A stretch of 64,000 nt of DNA, taken from assembly GCA_023897205.1 (NCBI GenBank), contig JAHWDD010000002.1, forward strand, positions 7,316,001 through 7,380,000, in the 5' to 3' direction. A program made the translations under genes and the position numbers. Shown piece after piece: positions 46,005-56,078 of this stretch. This stretch comes from Exophiala sp. HKRS030 (taxonomy: Eukaryota > Ascomycota > Eurotiomycetes > Chaetothyriales > Herpotrichiellaceae). A model generated the notes under the pieces. The model had not been told where the DNA came from. It saw nothing but the letters and a program-made list of their open reading frames with translations, and searched no databases. Position 1 is the first letter of the stretch. Each line of letters starts with the position of its first letter.

Positions 46005-47516
46005 ATGGCGGAGATAGTGGTGGGACGCGAAGTGGGACGCGAAGTGGGACGCGACGTGGAACCGACAACACCAACACGCGCGTCGTCGCCGAAACGACCA
46101 AGTCGCGCCCCAAAACCGACAATGAAGGTCCGCGAGACCCTACACTCCTTCGAAAATGCAAGCACGACTTCGAGAAAGGCCACGAACAATGCTACCCGAC
46201 CCATTGCGCCCAAGGCAACACGCGCGCCTGGCGTCGGAGAGGTGGCCGACAGCGCCTCTGAGACCGGACAAGCTATGTTCCAAAAGCTCCTCGAGGCAAT
46301 GGGCTACACGCAAAGGGAGCTAGTATCATTGAAAATGGTGCTTCGAGAGCAACAAAATGAGACAAATAACATGAGCCGAGCCTTCCATGATGCGATCAAG
46401 AAGCAGCAAGACGCAATCCAGGAACAGAGCCGTACGATGCAGGGACTCCAGAACGTCGTTGCAGCACAGCAAACCACGATCCGAGAGCTGCGAGAGACGG
46501 TCAATGAACAGCACAAGACGATCGAGGACCTGCAGCGCCAATCACGCGAATTCCTTCCGCAATTTGAACGCGCCCTTCTGGAGACTAAATCCGAGTGGTC
46601 TGAAGAATTAAAACAGGCTCTGAGAAGACTCGATACCGTCTCACCCCGCCCAGCTCCGGCCACGTCGGGGCAGTCGAGCCCAAAGGCATCATACGCGGAA
46701 ATCGCTCGCACCCCACCAGGGAGCCAGCCCAGTAACGTACACACGCTCTCGTCGTCGAACAACACCCCGTCAGTTCTTGCTGGGGCGCCATTCTGCACGA
46801 TCGACACGTCCGGGGTTGCGAGAGAGGACAAAGACAAGGCCCAGGTGGCAGAAATCAGGAAGACTATCGAGAGAGAGCTCCGAGCAATGGAAAACAAAGA
46901 GCAATGGCGCTGTGCGGCGGTGACCAAGGAGGCTCGGAACCCAAACCGAGTCAAAGTGATTTGTAGAAGTGAGGAGGAAGCACGATTCGTCAAGGAAGCG
47001 ATACAGAAAACCACGACTCCGGGACTGAAAGTGCTGAGGGACAAGCTATACCCGATAAAGGTGGACAACGCCAACCGGACAGCTGTGATCGACAATGCAG
47101 GCAACGTCCTTCCCGGCGCGGCAGAAGCTCTGGGCACCGAAAATGAGGTCAGCATCGCCAGAGTGGCGTGGCTCAGCAAGAAGGACTCCGGGAAGGACTA
47201 TGGGTCGATGGTGGTGTACCTGACCAAGGCCTGCGACGCCAAACGCCTCCTGGACGAAAACTACTTCCACCTTAACGGAGAATCTGGATACACTAACCCG
47301 TTCACACCACGGAACGGTCCGATACAGTGCTACAACTGCTGGGAAATGGGCCACAAGGCCTTCTCGTGTATGCGAACGCAGACGTGTGGCAGATGCGCCC
47401 AGCAGGGACACCATCACAGCAGCTGTCACTCGGTGCCGACATGCAAGCTCTGTGAGGGGCCGCACGAAGCATTCAGCGGAAACTGTCCGGTGCGCCGCCC
47501 GCATACTGATGCATAG
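46005..47516 (+). CDS. LINE ORF1, gag-like RNA-binding protein
   Basis: 503 residues. It starts MAEIVVGREVGREVGRDVEP, with a short repeat encoded by 12-base tandem copies. A long central coiled coil follows (roughly residues 110-190), then a conserved middle part with IERELRAMENKEQWRCAAVT, which resembles the RNA-recognition-like fold of LINE ORF1 proteins. The C-terminus has three zinc knuckles, CYNCWEMGHKAFSC, CGRCAQQGHHHSSC and CKLCEGPHEAFSGNC, the last with variant spacing. Role by family: packages the element RNA. The frame is intact. Confidence 0.85.
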   Translation: MAEIVVGREVGREVGRDVEPTTPTRASSPKRPSRAPKPTMKVRETLHSFENASTTSRKATNNATRPIAPKATRAPGVGEVADSASETGQAMFQKLLEAMGYTQRELVSLKMVLREQQNETNNMSRAFHDAIKKQQDAIQEQSRTMQGLQNVVAAQQTTIRELRETVNEQHKTIEDLQRQSREFLPQFERALLETKSEWSEELKQALRRLDTVSPRPAPATSGQSSPKASYAEIARTPPGSQPSNVHTLSSSNNTPSVLAGAPFCTIDTSGVAREDKDKAQVAEIRKTIERELRAMENKEQWRCAAVTKEARNPNRVKVICRSEEEARFVKEAIQKTTTPGLKVLRDKLYPIKVDNANRTAVIDNAGNVLPGAAEALGTENEVSIARVAWLSKKDSGKDYGSMVVYLTKACDAKRLLDENYFHLNGESGYTNPFTPRNGPIQCYNCWEMGHKAFSCMRTQTCGRCAQQGHHHSSCHSVPTCKLCEGPHEAFSGNCPVRRPHTDA

Positions 47517-50500
47517 CACCTTTCAGATCCTGCAACTCAACGTAGGCAAGAGAAGAGAGGTTCAACAGAGCCTACTAAACGACGAGACACTTAGGGGATA
47601 TGGAGTGCTAGCGATCTCAGAACCATATGCGAGGATGAGGGATGACACGGTGGTGACGGTCCCGGCGTGGCACAGCAACTGGACGAAACTAACGCCGACG
47701 ATGACAAGGGACGCGGCGTGGCCGATCCGAAGCATGTTGTGGATACGGAGCGACATAGAGGCGGTGCAGATACCGGTGGCGTCCGCAGACCTCACCGCGG
47801 CACGACTCCGGCTCCCGGACCGAGAAGTGCTGATGGTGTCAGTCTACGTCCAGGGGGGCAGTGAGGAGGCACTGGAGAGAGAAATGAAGGAATTGGGGGA
47901 AGCGATCAAGAGGTTCCGCGACGGAGGTGGGATCAGGACGGATGTGATCCTCGCCGGAGACTTCAACCGCCACGACCAACTCTGGGGAGGAGATGAGGTC
48001 TCGACAGCGAGGCAGGGGGAAGGGGATGCCGTCATTGAGCTGATGGAGGAACACTCCCTATGCAGCCTCCTCCCCCGAGGCACGAAGACATGGCAGGCAG
48101 GAAACCTGGAGAGCACTATCGACCTGGTTTTGACATCATCAGAACTGGCGGATCAGCTCATCAAATGCCAAACCCACGCGTGCGATCACGGATCGGACCA
48201 CATGGCCATCGAGACAAAGTTTGACATTTCAGTGGGTGATCGGCCGACCGAAACGAGACTCCTCTTCAAGAACGCCCCGTGGAAACAACTCAACGCCAGG
48301 GTGGCAGAGAAACTTGAACGGCGCCCATGGGGTGGAGGTGTTCAAGAGCAAACGGATAGGCTCATGGGAGCAGTGACGGAAGCTATCGACGCCCTAGTTC
48401 CCAAGGCTAAGCCATCGCCGTACGCGAAACGCTGGTGGACGACAGACCTCTCGCGTCTCCGGCGGGTGTACACGCACTGGAGGAATCAGGCTAGATCGAG
48501 AAGGAGGGCGGGGCAGCGATCACCAGAACTGGAGCGGCGGGCCAAGGTAGCGGCCAAAGAATACCACGACGCGATTCGCAAGCAAAAGAGCACCCATTGG
48601 AACGACTTCCTCGCCGACGACACGAACATCTGGCAGGCCGCAAAGTACCTGCAACCGGACAGCAACACGATTAGTGGCAGAGTACCACCGCTCACCAGGG
48701 GAGACGGATCGGTTACGGAGGACAACGCAGCCCAAGCCGAAGAGCTACTGGCGACCTTCTTCCCACCCCTACCATCAACGATTGGAGAGGAAGGTCCACG
48801 AACCCAGCGGCGCCCCGTGCACATGCCGGAACTTATGATGGAGGAAGTGGAACGTAAAGTTCTTGAAGCCAAACCGTGGAAGGCGGCGGGCGAGGATGGC
48901 CTCCCGGCAATGGTATGGAGACAGCTCTGGCCGACGGTCAAGGACAGGGTGCTGCACCTATTTAAGGCATCACTGGAAGGAGGCACACTGCCGTCACAAT
49001 GGAGAAACGCCAAAATAGTGCCGCTCAAGAAACCCGGGAAAGGGGACTATACGGTCGCCAAGTCTTGGAGACCGATATCGCTCCTCTCCACGCTGGGGAA
49101 GATACTCGAAGCGGTGATAGCAGAGCGGATATCGCACGCGGTAGAAACATGGGGACTGCTACCAACGAACCATTTTGGAGCCAGGAAACGACGCTCGGCC
49201 GAACAGGCGCTCATACTACTACAGGAACACATCTACAAGGCCTGGCGTAACAGAGACGTCCTCAGCCTGATAAGCTTCGATGTCAAAGGGGCGTACAACG
49301 GGGTCTTTAAGGACAGGCTCCTCCAGAGACTTGGTGCACGGGGCATCCCGGAGACCCTGGTCAAGTGGATTGACGCTTTCTGCTCTGAACGCACAGCGAC
49401 CGTTGTCGTAAACGGGCAAGCCTCGGAAAAACGGGCACTACCGCAGGCGGGGCTGCCCCAGGGGTCGCCGCTCTCGCCAGTGCTGTTCCTGTTCTTCAAC
49501 GCGGACCTCGTACAGGACAGAATCTATGCGGGAGGCGGAGCGATAGCCTTCGTCGATGACTACACAGCCTGGGTCACAGGGCCTACGGCAGACACGAACC
49601 GTGCAGGCATCCAAGCTATCATCGACAGAGCCTTAGACTGGGAGCGACGGAGCGGGGCCACTTTCGAAGGAGAGAAAACAGCCATCGTACACTTCACGAG
49701 GTGCCCACAGAGATCCAGCAACGCCCCATACACGATCAAAGGGGAGTCAATCAAACCACAGGAGAGCGCCAAGATACTGGGCGTCATTTTAGACAGAGAA
49801 CTGCGATACAAGCAGCATGTGGCGAGAGCGGCCAGTCGGGGTCTGAACGCAGCGCTCGCCCTCAAACGGCTGAAGATGATGTCCCCGAAGACAGCTAGGC
49901 AGCTGTTCATCGCAACAGTGGCACCAGTAGTGGACTACGCGTCCAATGTCTGGATGCACGCGCGCAGAACGAATGCACTGGCGGTGCTGAATAGAGTGCA
50001 GAAGATAGGGGCCCAAGCTGTCACCGGGGCCTTCCGCACAGTGGCAACCGCGGTAGCGGAAGCTGAAGCAGGCATCCGAACAGTCGCAGAACGACAGGCA
50101 GAAAGGGCAACGAAGCTGTGGGTTTACATTCACACACTACCGCCAACACACCCCCTGGCAACCCTACAGCCCTCGAGGTGCCGGCGTTACGTATCTCCAC
50201 CCGAAAAGATAGCCGCAGCACAGCTGGAGGGGTCGACTAACCAGATGGAAACGATCAAGCCATATGCAATACCACCATGGACAAAACGGCTGCGGGTAGC
50301 ATACGAGCCCGACAGGGAAAAGGCAGCCGCCATGGCCAGCAACACGGAAGGTCTTTTGATCGTAACAAGCTCATCGGCCCAAAACGACTTAGTCGGACTG
50401 GGGGCCTGCACGCGGCTCAGCACAGCTAATGCCGTAACCACGAGATCATCCACCCTCGGCACAAAGGACGAACAAAATCCATATACAGCCGAACTAGTGG

Positions 50501-51267
50501 CCATGGCAATGGCGCTGGGGGAATTGCCAGATGAGATCTGGTTTCGGCGGATCGTCGTCATCTCCAGAAATCTAGGGGCCCTCACCGCAACATCGAAACC
50601 CAGACAACAGTCAGGCCAGGAAATCATCCGACAGATATACAACGCTGCCAACTACCTGAGAGGGAGAGGCAATTCAGTTGAACTGCTGTGGGCTCCGGCA
50701 GATGACAGGTTCCCGCTAGGACAGAAGGCGAAAACATTAGCCCAAGGATCGACCACAGGACAGACACCTAGTACACAATCCTGGACAGCCAAATCGACAG
50801 CAACCAGACTGGCCATATCTAGACAGCGCCAAAACAGGCAACTGCCAGAGGGAGTAGGTCATTACACAAAGTTCATAGACACCGCGCTTCCGGGTCGACA
50901 CACGCTCAAGCTCTATAACGGACTCAAGCGGGAGGAGGCCAACATACTGGCACAGCTCCGGACAGGAATGACAAGGCTCAATACGTATCTACACAAGATC
51001 AAGGCCGCCGAATCGGATAGATGCGACTGCGGAGAGTCAGAAGAGACAGTCCGACACTTCCTATTCCGCTGCACAAGGTGGACATCGCAGAGAATTGGCC
51101 TAGTGCAGGGTTCCGAGGCAGACAGGGAGAACCTCTCGTTCTGGCTGGGAGGGAAAGCGCCATTAGATACTGAACCGTGGACACCAAACATGAAAGCCGT
51201 CCATGCCACGATCAAATTCGCGAAAGCAACGGGAAGACTCACCACAGATCACGAAACAAGCAACTAG
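47509..51267 (+). CDS. LINE ORF2: endonuclease, reverse transcriptase, RNase H-like
   Basis: 1252 residues from the ATG at 47509, which overlaps the ORF1 stop by 8 bases (atgcatag). An apurinic-like endonuclease domain comes first (residues 1-240: ILQLNVGK, ISEPYA, ILAGDFNRHDQLWGG, STIDLVL, GSDHMAIET). Reverse transcriptase occupies about 500-780: LISFDVKGAYNGV, LPQAGLPQGSPLSPVLFLFF, and FVDDYTAWV with the YxDD-equivalent VDD. An RNase H-like region follows (about 945-1110), but its acidic residues are not in place. It ends with a zinc-binding CDCGESEETVRHFLFRC typical of Tad/I-clade elements. No stops or shifts. It should be catalytically competent in endonuclease and RT. Confidence 0.9.
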   Translation: MHSTFQILQLNVGKRREVQQSLLNDETLRGYGVLAISEPYARMRDDTVVTVPAWHSNWTKLTPTMTRDAAWPIRSMLWIRSDIEAVQIPVASADLTAARLRLPDREVLMVSVYVQGGSEEALEREMKELGEAIKRFRDGGGIRTDVILAGDFNRHDQLWGGDEVSTARQGEGDAVIELMEEHSLCSLLPRGTKTWQAGNLESTIDLVLTSSELADQLIKCQTHACDHGSDHMAIETKFDISVGDRPTETRLLFKNAPWKQLNARVAEKLERRPWGGGVQEQTDRLMGAVTEAIDALVPKAKPSPYAKRWWTTDLSRLRRVYTHWRNQARSRRRAGQRSPELERRAKVAAKEYHDAIRKQKSTHWNDFLADDTNIWQAAKYLQPDSNTISGRVPPLTRGDGSVTEDNAAQAEELLATFFPPLPSTIGEEGPRTQRRPVHMPELMMEEVERKVLEAKPWKAAGEDGLPAMVWRQLWPTVKDRVLHLFKASLEGGTLPSQWRNAKIVPLKKPGKGDYTVAKSWRPISLLSTLGKILEAVIAERISHAVETWGLLPTNHFGARKRRSAEQALILLQEHIYKAWRNRDVLSLISFDVKGAYNGVFKDRLLQRLGARGIPETLVKWIDAFCSERTATVVVNGQASEKRALPQAGLPQGSPLSPVLFLFFNADLVQDRIYAGGGAIAFVDDYTAWVTGPTADTNRAGIQAIIDRALDWERRSGATFEGEKTAIVHFTRCPQRSSNAPYTIKGESIKPQESAKILGVILDRELRYKQHVARAASRGLNAALALKRLKMMSPKTARQLFIATVAPVVDYASNVWMHARRTNALAVLNRVQKIGAQAVTGAFRTVATAVAEAEAGIRTVAERQAERATKLWVYIHTLPPTHPLATLQPSRCRRYVSPPEKIAAAQLEGSTNQMETIKPYAIPPWTKRLRVAYEPDREKAAAMASNTEGLLIVTSSSAQNDLVGLGACTRLSTANAVTTRSSTLGTKDEQNPYTAELVAMAMALGELPDEIWFRRIVVISRNLGALTATSKPRQQSGQEIIRQIYNAANYLRGRGNSVELLWAPADDRFPLGQKAKTLAQGSTTGQTPSTQSWTAKSTATRLAISRQRQNRQLPEGVGHYTKFIDTALPGRHTLKLYNGLKREEANILAQLRTGMTRLNTYLHKIKAAESDRCDCGESEETVRHFLFRCTRWTSQRIGLVQGSEADRENLSFWLGGKAPLDTEPWTPNMKAVHATIKFAKATGRLTTDHETSN

Positions 51268-51936
51268 GAGACCGCGGCATGTCTCAGCCAACTAACCCCC
51301 TACGTAGCCGGGCCGCCGCTTCAGCCGCTGTAGATAGGACGCTGAACACTTGAAGAATGCAGCCTTCAATTTTGGCCTGCTTGCTAGGACTTTGCGCGAC
51401 ATGCCAGCAGCATCATTATCTAGGAGATACAAGATCGGGAATGGTTGACGCACCGTTTAGGTTCTGGACGAAGCGAGTAGCTGAGATGCATGTACGTTAC
51501 ATAAATTAGTTGTGCCCTATAGGTCGAGTCCTCCGGGCGTAATAAATATCTATCTATAGAAGCTTCGAGACTGGAGGAAGGCAAGTCTAGAGGGCGAAGG
51601 GTGAGAGCAGATCGATTCAAATCATTCAAATGCCGTGCGTGTCTAACCTCCAATGGCTTAGGGAAAAAAACCGTCTGCAGTACTCTGAAGCGCTTTAAGG
51701 ATGTCCCGAGGTAACAGAGAGCAGATAGGCTAAAGAATAGCGTCTTAACTCAAAAATTACTTCTTTAAAAATGTCCTCGAATTAGGTGAGGGTAGTTATA
51801 ATCGCCAAATCCCCCTCTTCGATGAAGCGTCTCCAAACTACGATCTGATTTCATTTAATCTGGCAGAGAAAGAAAAACGAGTAATTAAATTCCATATTCT
51901 AGACTAGACAGGTAGTTGAAGCGGTGGCATGCCTAG
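51268..51936. other. LINE 3' UTR and spacer
   Basis: LINE 3' UTR to about 51615, then some 320 bases of AT-richer spacer before the end of the mercuric reductase gene. No gene. Confidence 0.5.
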
Positions 51937-53591
51937 CTATGTTGCGCAACAGCTAAGCTGGTTGACGTCCTTCGCGAACCCCAAAGCTGCTAATTTCCAG
52001 GCTTCATTCCATGTCAAATATGGATGGTACATCCCCGCCAGTTCCTGGGCCCTGATCTTATGTTGAACACAAAGAGATGCTTCCATGACGAGCTCCCCGC
52101 CTTCCTCTGCCAAGATACGCGCTCCAATAATGGTGTCGTCCTGCTTATTCCGAATTAAAGCCACGAAGCCACGTGTTTCCTGTTGCACGATAGCCCGCGG
52201 AAGGAGGGAGAGGGGGACAATGGAAGCATCGGCCTCGATGCCTTTGGCTCGGGCTTCATGGACATCGAGGCCGACTCCAGCGACAGCTGGAGATGAAAAA
52301 ACAACCCAAGGAACGACTGAATAATCAATCGGCGTCTCCTTTTGGCCATTAAACGAGGCCAAGGCATTGAGCGCTGCGAGTTTGCCTTCCGCTGCTGCCG
52401 TGTACACATATTGCGGCGAGCCGGCAACACAGTCTCCTGCGGCGTACACTCCGGAAATGGAAGTCTGTAGGGTTTCTGAAACAACGAATCCGCCATGCGG
52501 CGAATCAGACAGCCGGAGTGGCACATCAGACACATTTTCCGTTTTGGCAGACCGGCCAGTGGCAATGAAGATCTTCGATGCTTTGAAGGTCTGGAGCTTT
52601 CCGCTGGGCGGTTTCGCCGTTACCATGACCTCGCCATCATCAAGAGTCGCAGATAAAATGTCGAGGCCAAGCACCACTTCTATCCCTTCCTCTTGCAAAT
52701 AGCCAGTTAAAGCCAACCCTATATCTTCACCCGCGCCGGAGAGCACGTGCGATGATCGTTGCAGAATTGTCACCCGAGAGCCCAGTCGCGCAAACATCTG
52801 GGCTGCTTCCACCGCAACGTAACCTCCACCGAGCACAATAAGGGACTTGGGTAGGATCGGTTCAAAATAAGCAGTTTCGTTTGTGAGAAACGGAACTTCC
52901 TCCAAACCCGGCAGCAACTGCTTCGGAAGACTGGTGTGTACGCCTGTGGCTAGGATCACTCGGTCCGCTAGTAGTTCTCGGTAAGGCGTTTCCTTGGTTG
53001 GGTCGCAATCGACAGCAACGGAGAAAAAGTCGCCTTTAATGAGAATTCTTCCCAGTCCTTGGACATACTCAATGTTGTCAAACCCGGCAATAACATTGGC
53101 ATACTTCTTCTCACGGAGATCTTCCACGAGCTGGCGATTCTGTGTCGTTAACGCAGCGAAATCGGTGACTCTCTCTGAGATGTTCGAAAACCCATGGTAT
53201 GGCGGACTGGAATTGTAAGGGCTGCTTATATGAGCCGCTTGGATGAGGAATTTCGAAGGAACTGGTCAAGATAATCCACGTCAGTGATATAGACAGAGGT
53301 TCGTATTTATCACTAAGCTTTACTAACCGCAGCCAACGTTCACACATGTGCCGCCCATAGGTAAGCCCTCGTTCACAATTTTAACAGACGCTGCGAATGG
53401 TGCGGCAGCAGTCGCGGCTGCGAATGCGGCAGAACCCCCTCCTGCACTATGTTAGATGGCCGAGTACATATGATTCCGGAGGATTCTGCAGACGAACCGA
53501 TGATGACTATCCGGCAACGCTGATCATGATCTCCGAGGTTACAGCATTGCGAGCCACTCATTTCAGCGGTAGCAAATTCAGCAGTGGCCAT
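51937..53591 (-). CDS. merA: mercuric reductase (MerA-type flavoprotein)
   Basis: Three exons, 53591-53498, 53441-53328 and 53261-51937, with introns of 56 and 66 bases and exact phases; 510 residues. It reduces Hg(II) to volatile Hg(0) with NADPH. The FAD motif spans the first splice ([14 protein letters not shown]). The redox disulfide is [15 protein letters not shown]. The NADPH motif is [16 protein letters not shown], and a second FAD contact is [20 protein letters not shown]. The C-terminus, [20 protein letters not shown] then NQLSCCAT, carries the adjacent Cys pair that marks MerA and receives mercury in the partner subunit. No separate N-terminal heavy-metal domain is present, only a short leader with one CC (SGSQCC). 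It looks fully functional. The family is mainly bacterial, so horizontal origin is plausible. The frame is open to 53663 upstream. Confidence 0.92.
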
Positions 53592-56078
53592 TGTTGTGAT
53601 GAAAGATTGCCAACAAATTGGAGTTACGTGGTAGGTATCCAAGTATATACGAGGAAACTGCACACGATGAGAAATAGGTAATGGGAAATAGGGTGAGCTA
53701 TTGCAAGGTCTTTAAAAGACATCGGTTTCTATAAGCAGACCCAAACTTTTGGGTCTAAATATAATGCATGCGTGGTAACAGGCCCACACACGGCGCCTCC
53801 GCCTATTTGTCAATTCTATCACACGTTTTCTTGCTTGGGGGCGCGGTGTTTAAGAAGTGACTGAATCGATTCGTGAGTGATGGAAGCGGGTGTGAATGGA
53901 TGAGGAGGCCGCTGTATTATACTTGGAGATTCTGAGACAGGTCAAATACTGGGTCCATGAAGTCTTTTACTACCTAAGGTACGTACTTTACCTTACCTTA
54001 CGTGGCGGTTGACAGTCATCTACACGAGTGTAAAGCGCGAAAATTGCGTTTCCGCACTTCCGCGGCCTCCCTGCTCGCCCCTTTTTACGACGTCATATGG
54101 ACAGATACTGGCACAAGTAGCGGGGATCTTACCTAACGACAACTCGGAAAAGTCTAGCCGGGGGAATCAAGTTTCTCTTAACAGGGATAAGATTTATTTA
54201 GAATCGGAAACATGGAGGCTCGGTGTGGTTTGAGCCCAGGGATTCTGCGGACAGGAATAGTATACTCTAACGAATATGCGGTGGAATATGTATGATCTGG
54301 GAATACACGTGAGAACGCGGTACGAGGGTTTGAAGGGATTCCAAAGGGTGGGTGTAGCTATATTTTTGGGGGAGTGGGTCGGTAAATAGGTGTTTGTGGC
54401 AGTTGTGACAGTCCGCGGTAATAAGGGATAATAATACATAAGAAGTACGGATACGGCAGTACACATCTGCTTGCTTCTGTCAGCCCGTTGGCTCTTCTTC
54501 CTCCCTCCCGTACATACCTACTTAGCTAGGTTCAAGCTCCCTCTAACTGGTCATTATTACACCCCTGATCCAGGCGTGACTGTGGCAGGGAAAGTTTCCC
54601 ACGTGACAAGCTGTCTCCTGTTCCATTAATTCTCCTTAGTCCGCCGGCGCCGGTCCTGTCCAGCAGACCCTCTTAGTTGACAAAAGGGTTGTATGTTGTT
54701 GCCGCTTGTCCGCTGCGCCGCGCCTGTTAAAAACGATACCCAATACTATACAGAACTATAACTAGTGCTCATGGACGTGGAAGTTTATTGTATAGGTACT
54801 AGATGACGAGGCTGTCGATAGGCTCGACTACTGAGAATAAGTCGCAAATATGTTAGATGATGCAGAGAAGTCCACATATTCAAGCGCTTGCCTGCTCTTT
54901 GGCGAAAAACTTAGGCTTTCTTAGAGTGGACTAATGATATAAGCAGCTACTTCGCCAACTCGAACCAAAGCACCAAGGGTCTTCTACGAATTGGGCGAGG
55001 TGCGGGGTAAGCGGGCAGTGGCGGGCAAGCACTAATATCTCCGACGTTGGGCCGGTCCGGAGAGCCGAGCTGTCGAGGCATACCGCCAGCCCGTTCCAGG
55101 ACGAGCCATGTTCTTGATTAACGCTTCCTTGCTACCCTTTCTTAATAGGGGCGGCGATATAGCAAAGCAGATGGTTTAATTCTAATGGCAAATCTTCTAT
55201 GCGATTGGCAATATATTTTGCTCACGTTATCTTGTAATGTCCCCCGACACGGTTATGTTTATACGCTACGGAGCAAATCCCGGAGAGGGGTCAGAATGAC
55301 GTCGGACGCCAGGTCGGCATCTGCTTTACAAATCGAGCATGGATATATAGATGTGTTGGTGGATGATGCAGGTTAGAGTCGGATGAAAAGACGATGATCA
55401 TATGGGTTACCTGTAAGTCACTAGTATTGGAAAAGGATAAGTGGAATAGTGGCCGAGCAAAAGTGAAATAGGCCCTGCCGTGTCCTTCGTGCAAGAGGAA
55501 ATCAAGATAGGGTAGTCGATGAGATAGTATGTCTATCCTGGCAGATTAGTTGGTCTCTGTCTTGTCAAGCGCGATATTGAATGGTAAGAGCTTGAAGTAT
55601 TGGGATAGCTCTACCCCGGCGTGGGACATGAAAGAAAACGTGCCCGTTAGGGTTCCAGGAGAAATACCCCTATGAGTCAGAAAGGCCAACCATATTCACG
55701 CGAAAGCCTCTTCATTTCCTACGCAGTAAAGAGCTGGAAGAAGGATATAGGACGCCCTGTCGTGACTATGTACTTTCTCGATCGAGGCACCGTTATGTTG
55801 TAGCAGGGTGGCATGTCTGTGATATGTTAAGGTGACGTTGCACTAACGGGGCGTTCCCGAAACTTTTCCGAGGGATGACGCGATCTTCCCTGTTCGGACT
55901 GGGTAATGTCGGGATTTAGGCCTTCTGCCTCGGCCGCCACCCTACGCGTCACCAGCCAGCATGGTTAGGTGCGCAATCCTGCCCTCTTTCTGGCCTTAGA
56001 GCCTACTTAAAGGCCTACGGCGCAGCAATAGTCAACAAACTACAGAATCTCAGATCAAGTATTTTGAGCTTATCAAGC
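53592..56078. other. gene-poor spacer between merA and TPMT
   Basis: About 2.5 kb between divergently read genes, so it should contain both promoters. Short frames only. A palindromic run ggtacgtac followed by repeated ttacc lies at about 53976-54002. No tRNA or transposon recognised. Confidence 0.4.

Larger units (their letters stand above)
45945..51615 (+). mobile_element. non-LTR retrotransposon (Tad/I-like LINE), intact ORFs
   Basis: A LINE of about 5.7 kb with both reading frames fully open: ORF1 (46005-47516) and ORF2 (47509-51267). Its GC-rich coding sequence has no RIP-type stops, in contrast to the gypsy element, so it is probably a recent arrival. The left flank holds tandem attcaaatc copies (about 45926-45955), and a matching attcaaatcattcaaat stretch follows the 3' UTR at about 51616-51632. 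I take this as the probable target duplication; exact ends are uncertain. The 3' UTR (51268-51615) has no clear poly(A). Confidence 0.85.

Noticed and set aside
46304..50651. Long minus-strand frames across the LINE
   Set aside because: They are shadows of the GC-rich sense ORFs; the sense strand carries the zinc knuckles, endonuclease and reverse transcriptase motifs.
51937..53591. Mercuric reductase lacking its N-terminus and redox cysteines
   Set aside because: The missing FAD motif and GTCVNVGC are present in two short upstream exons that splice in phase.
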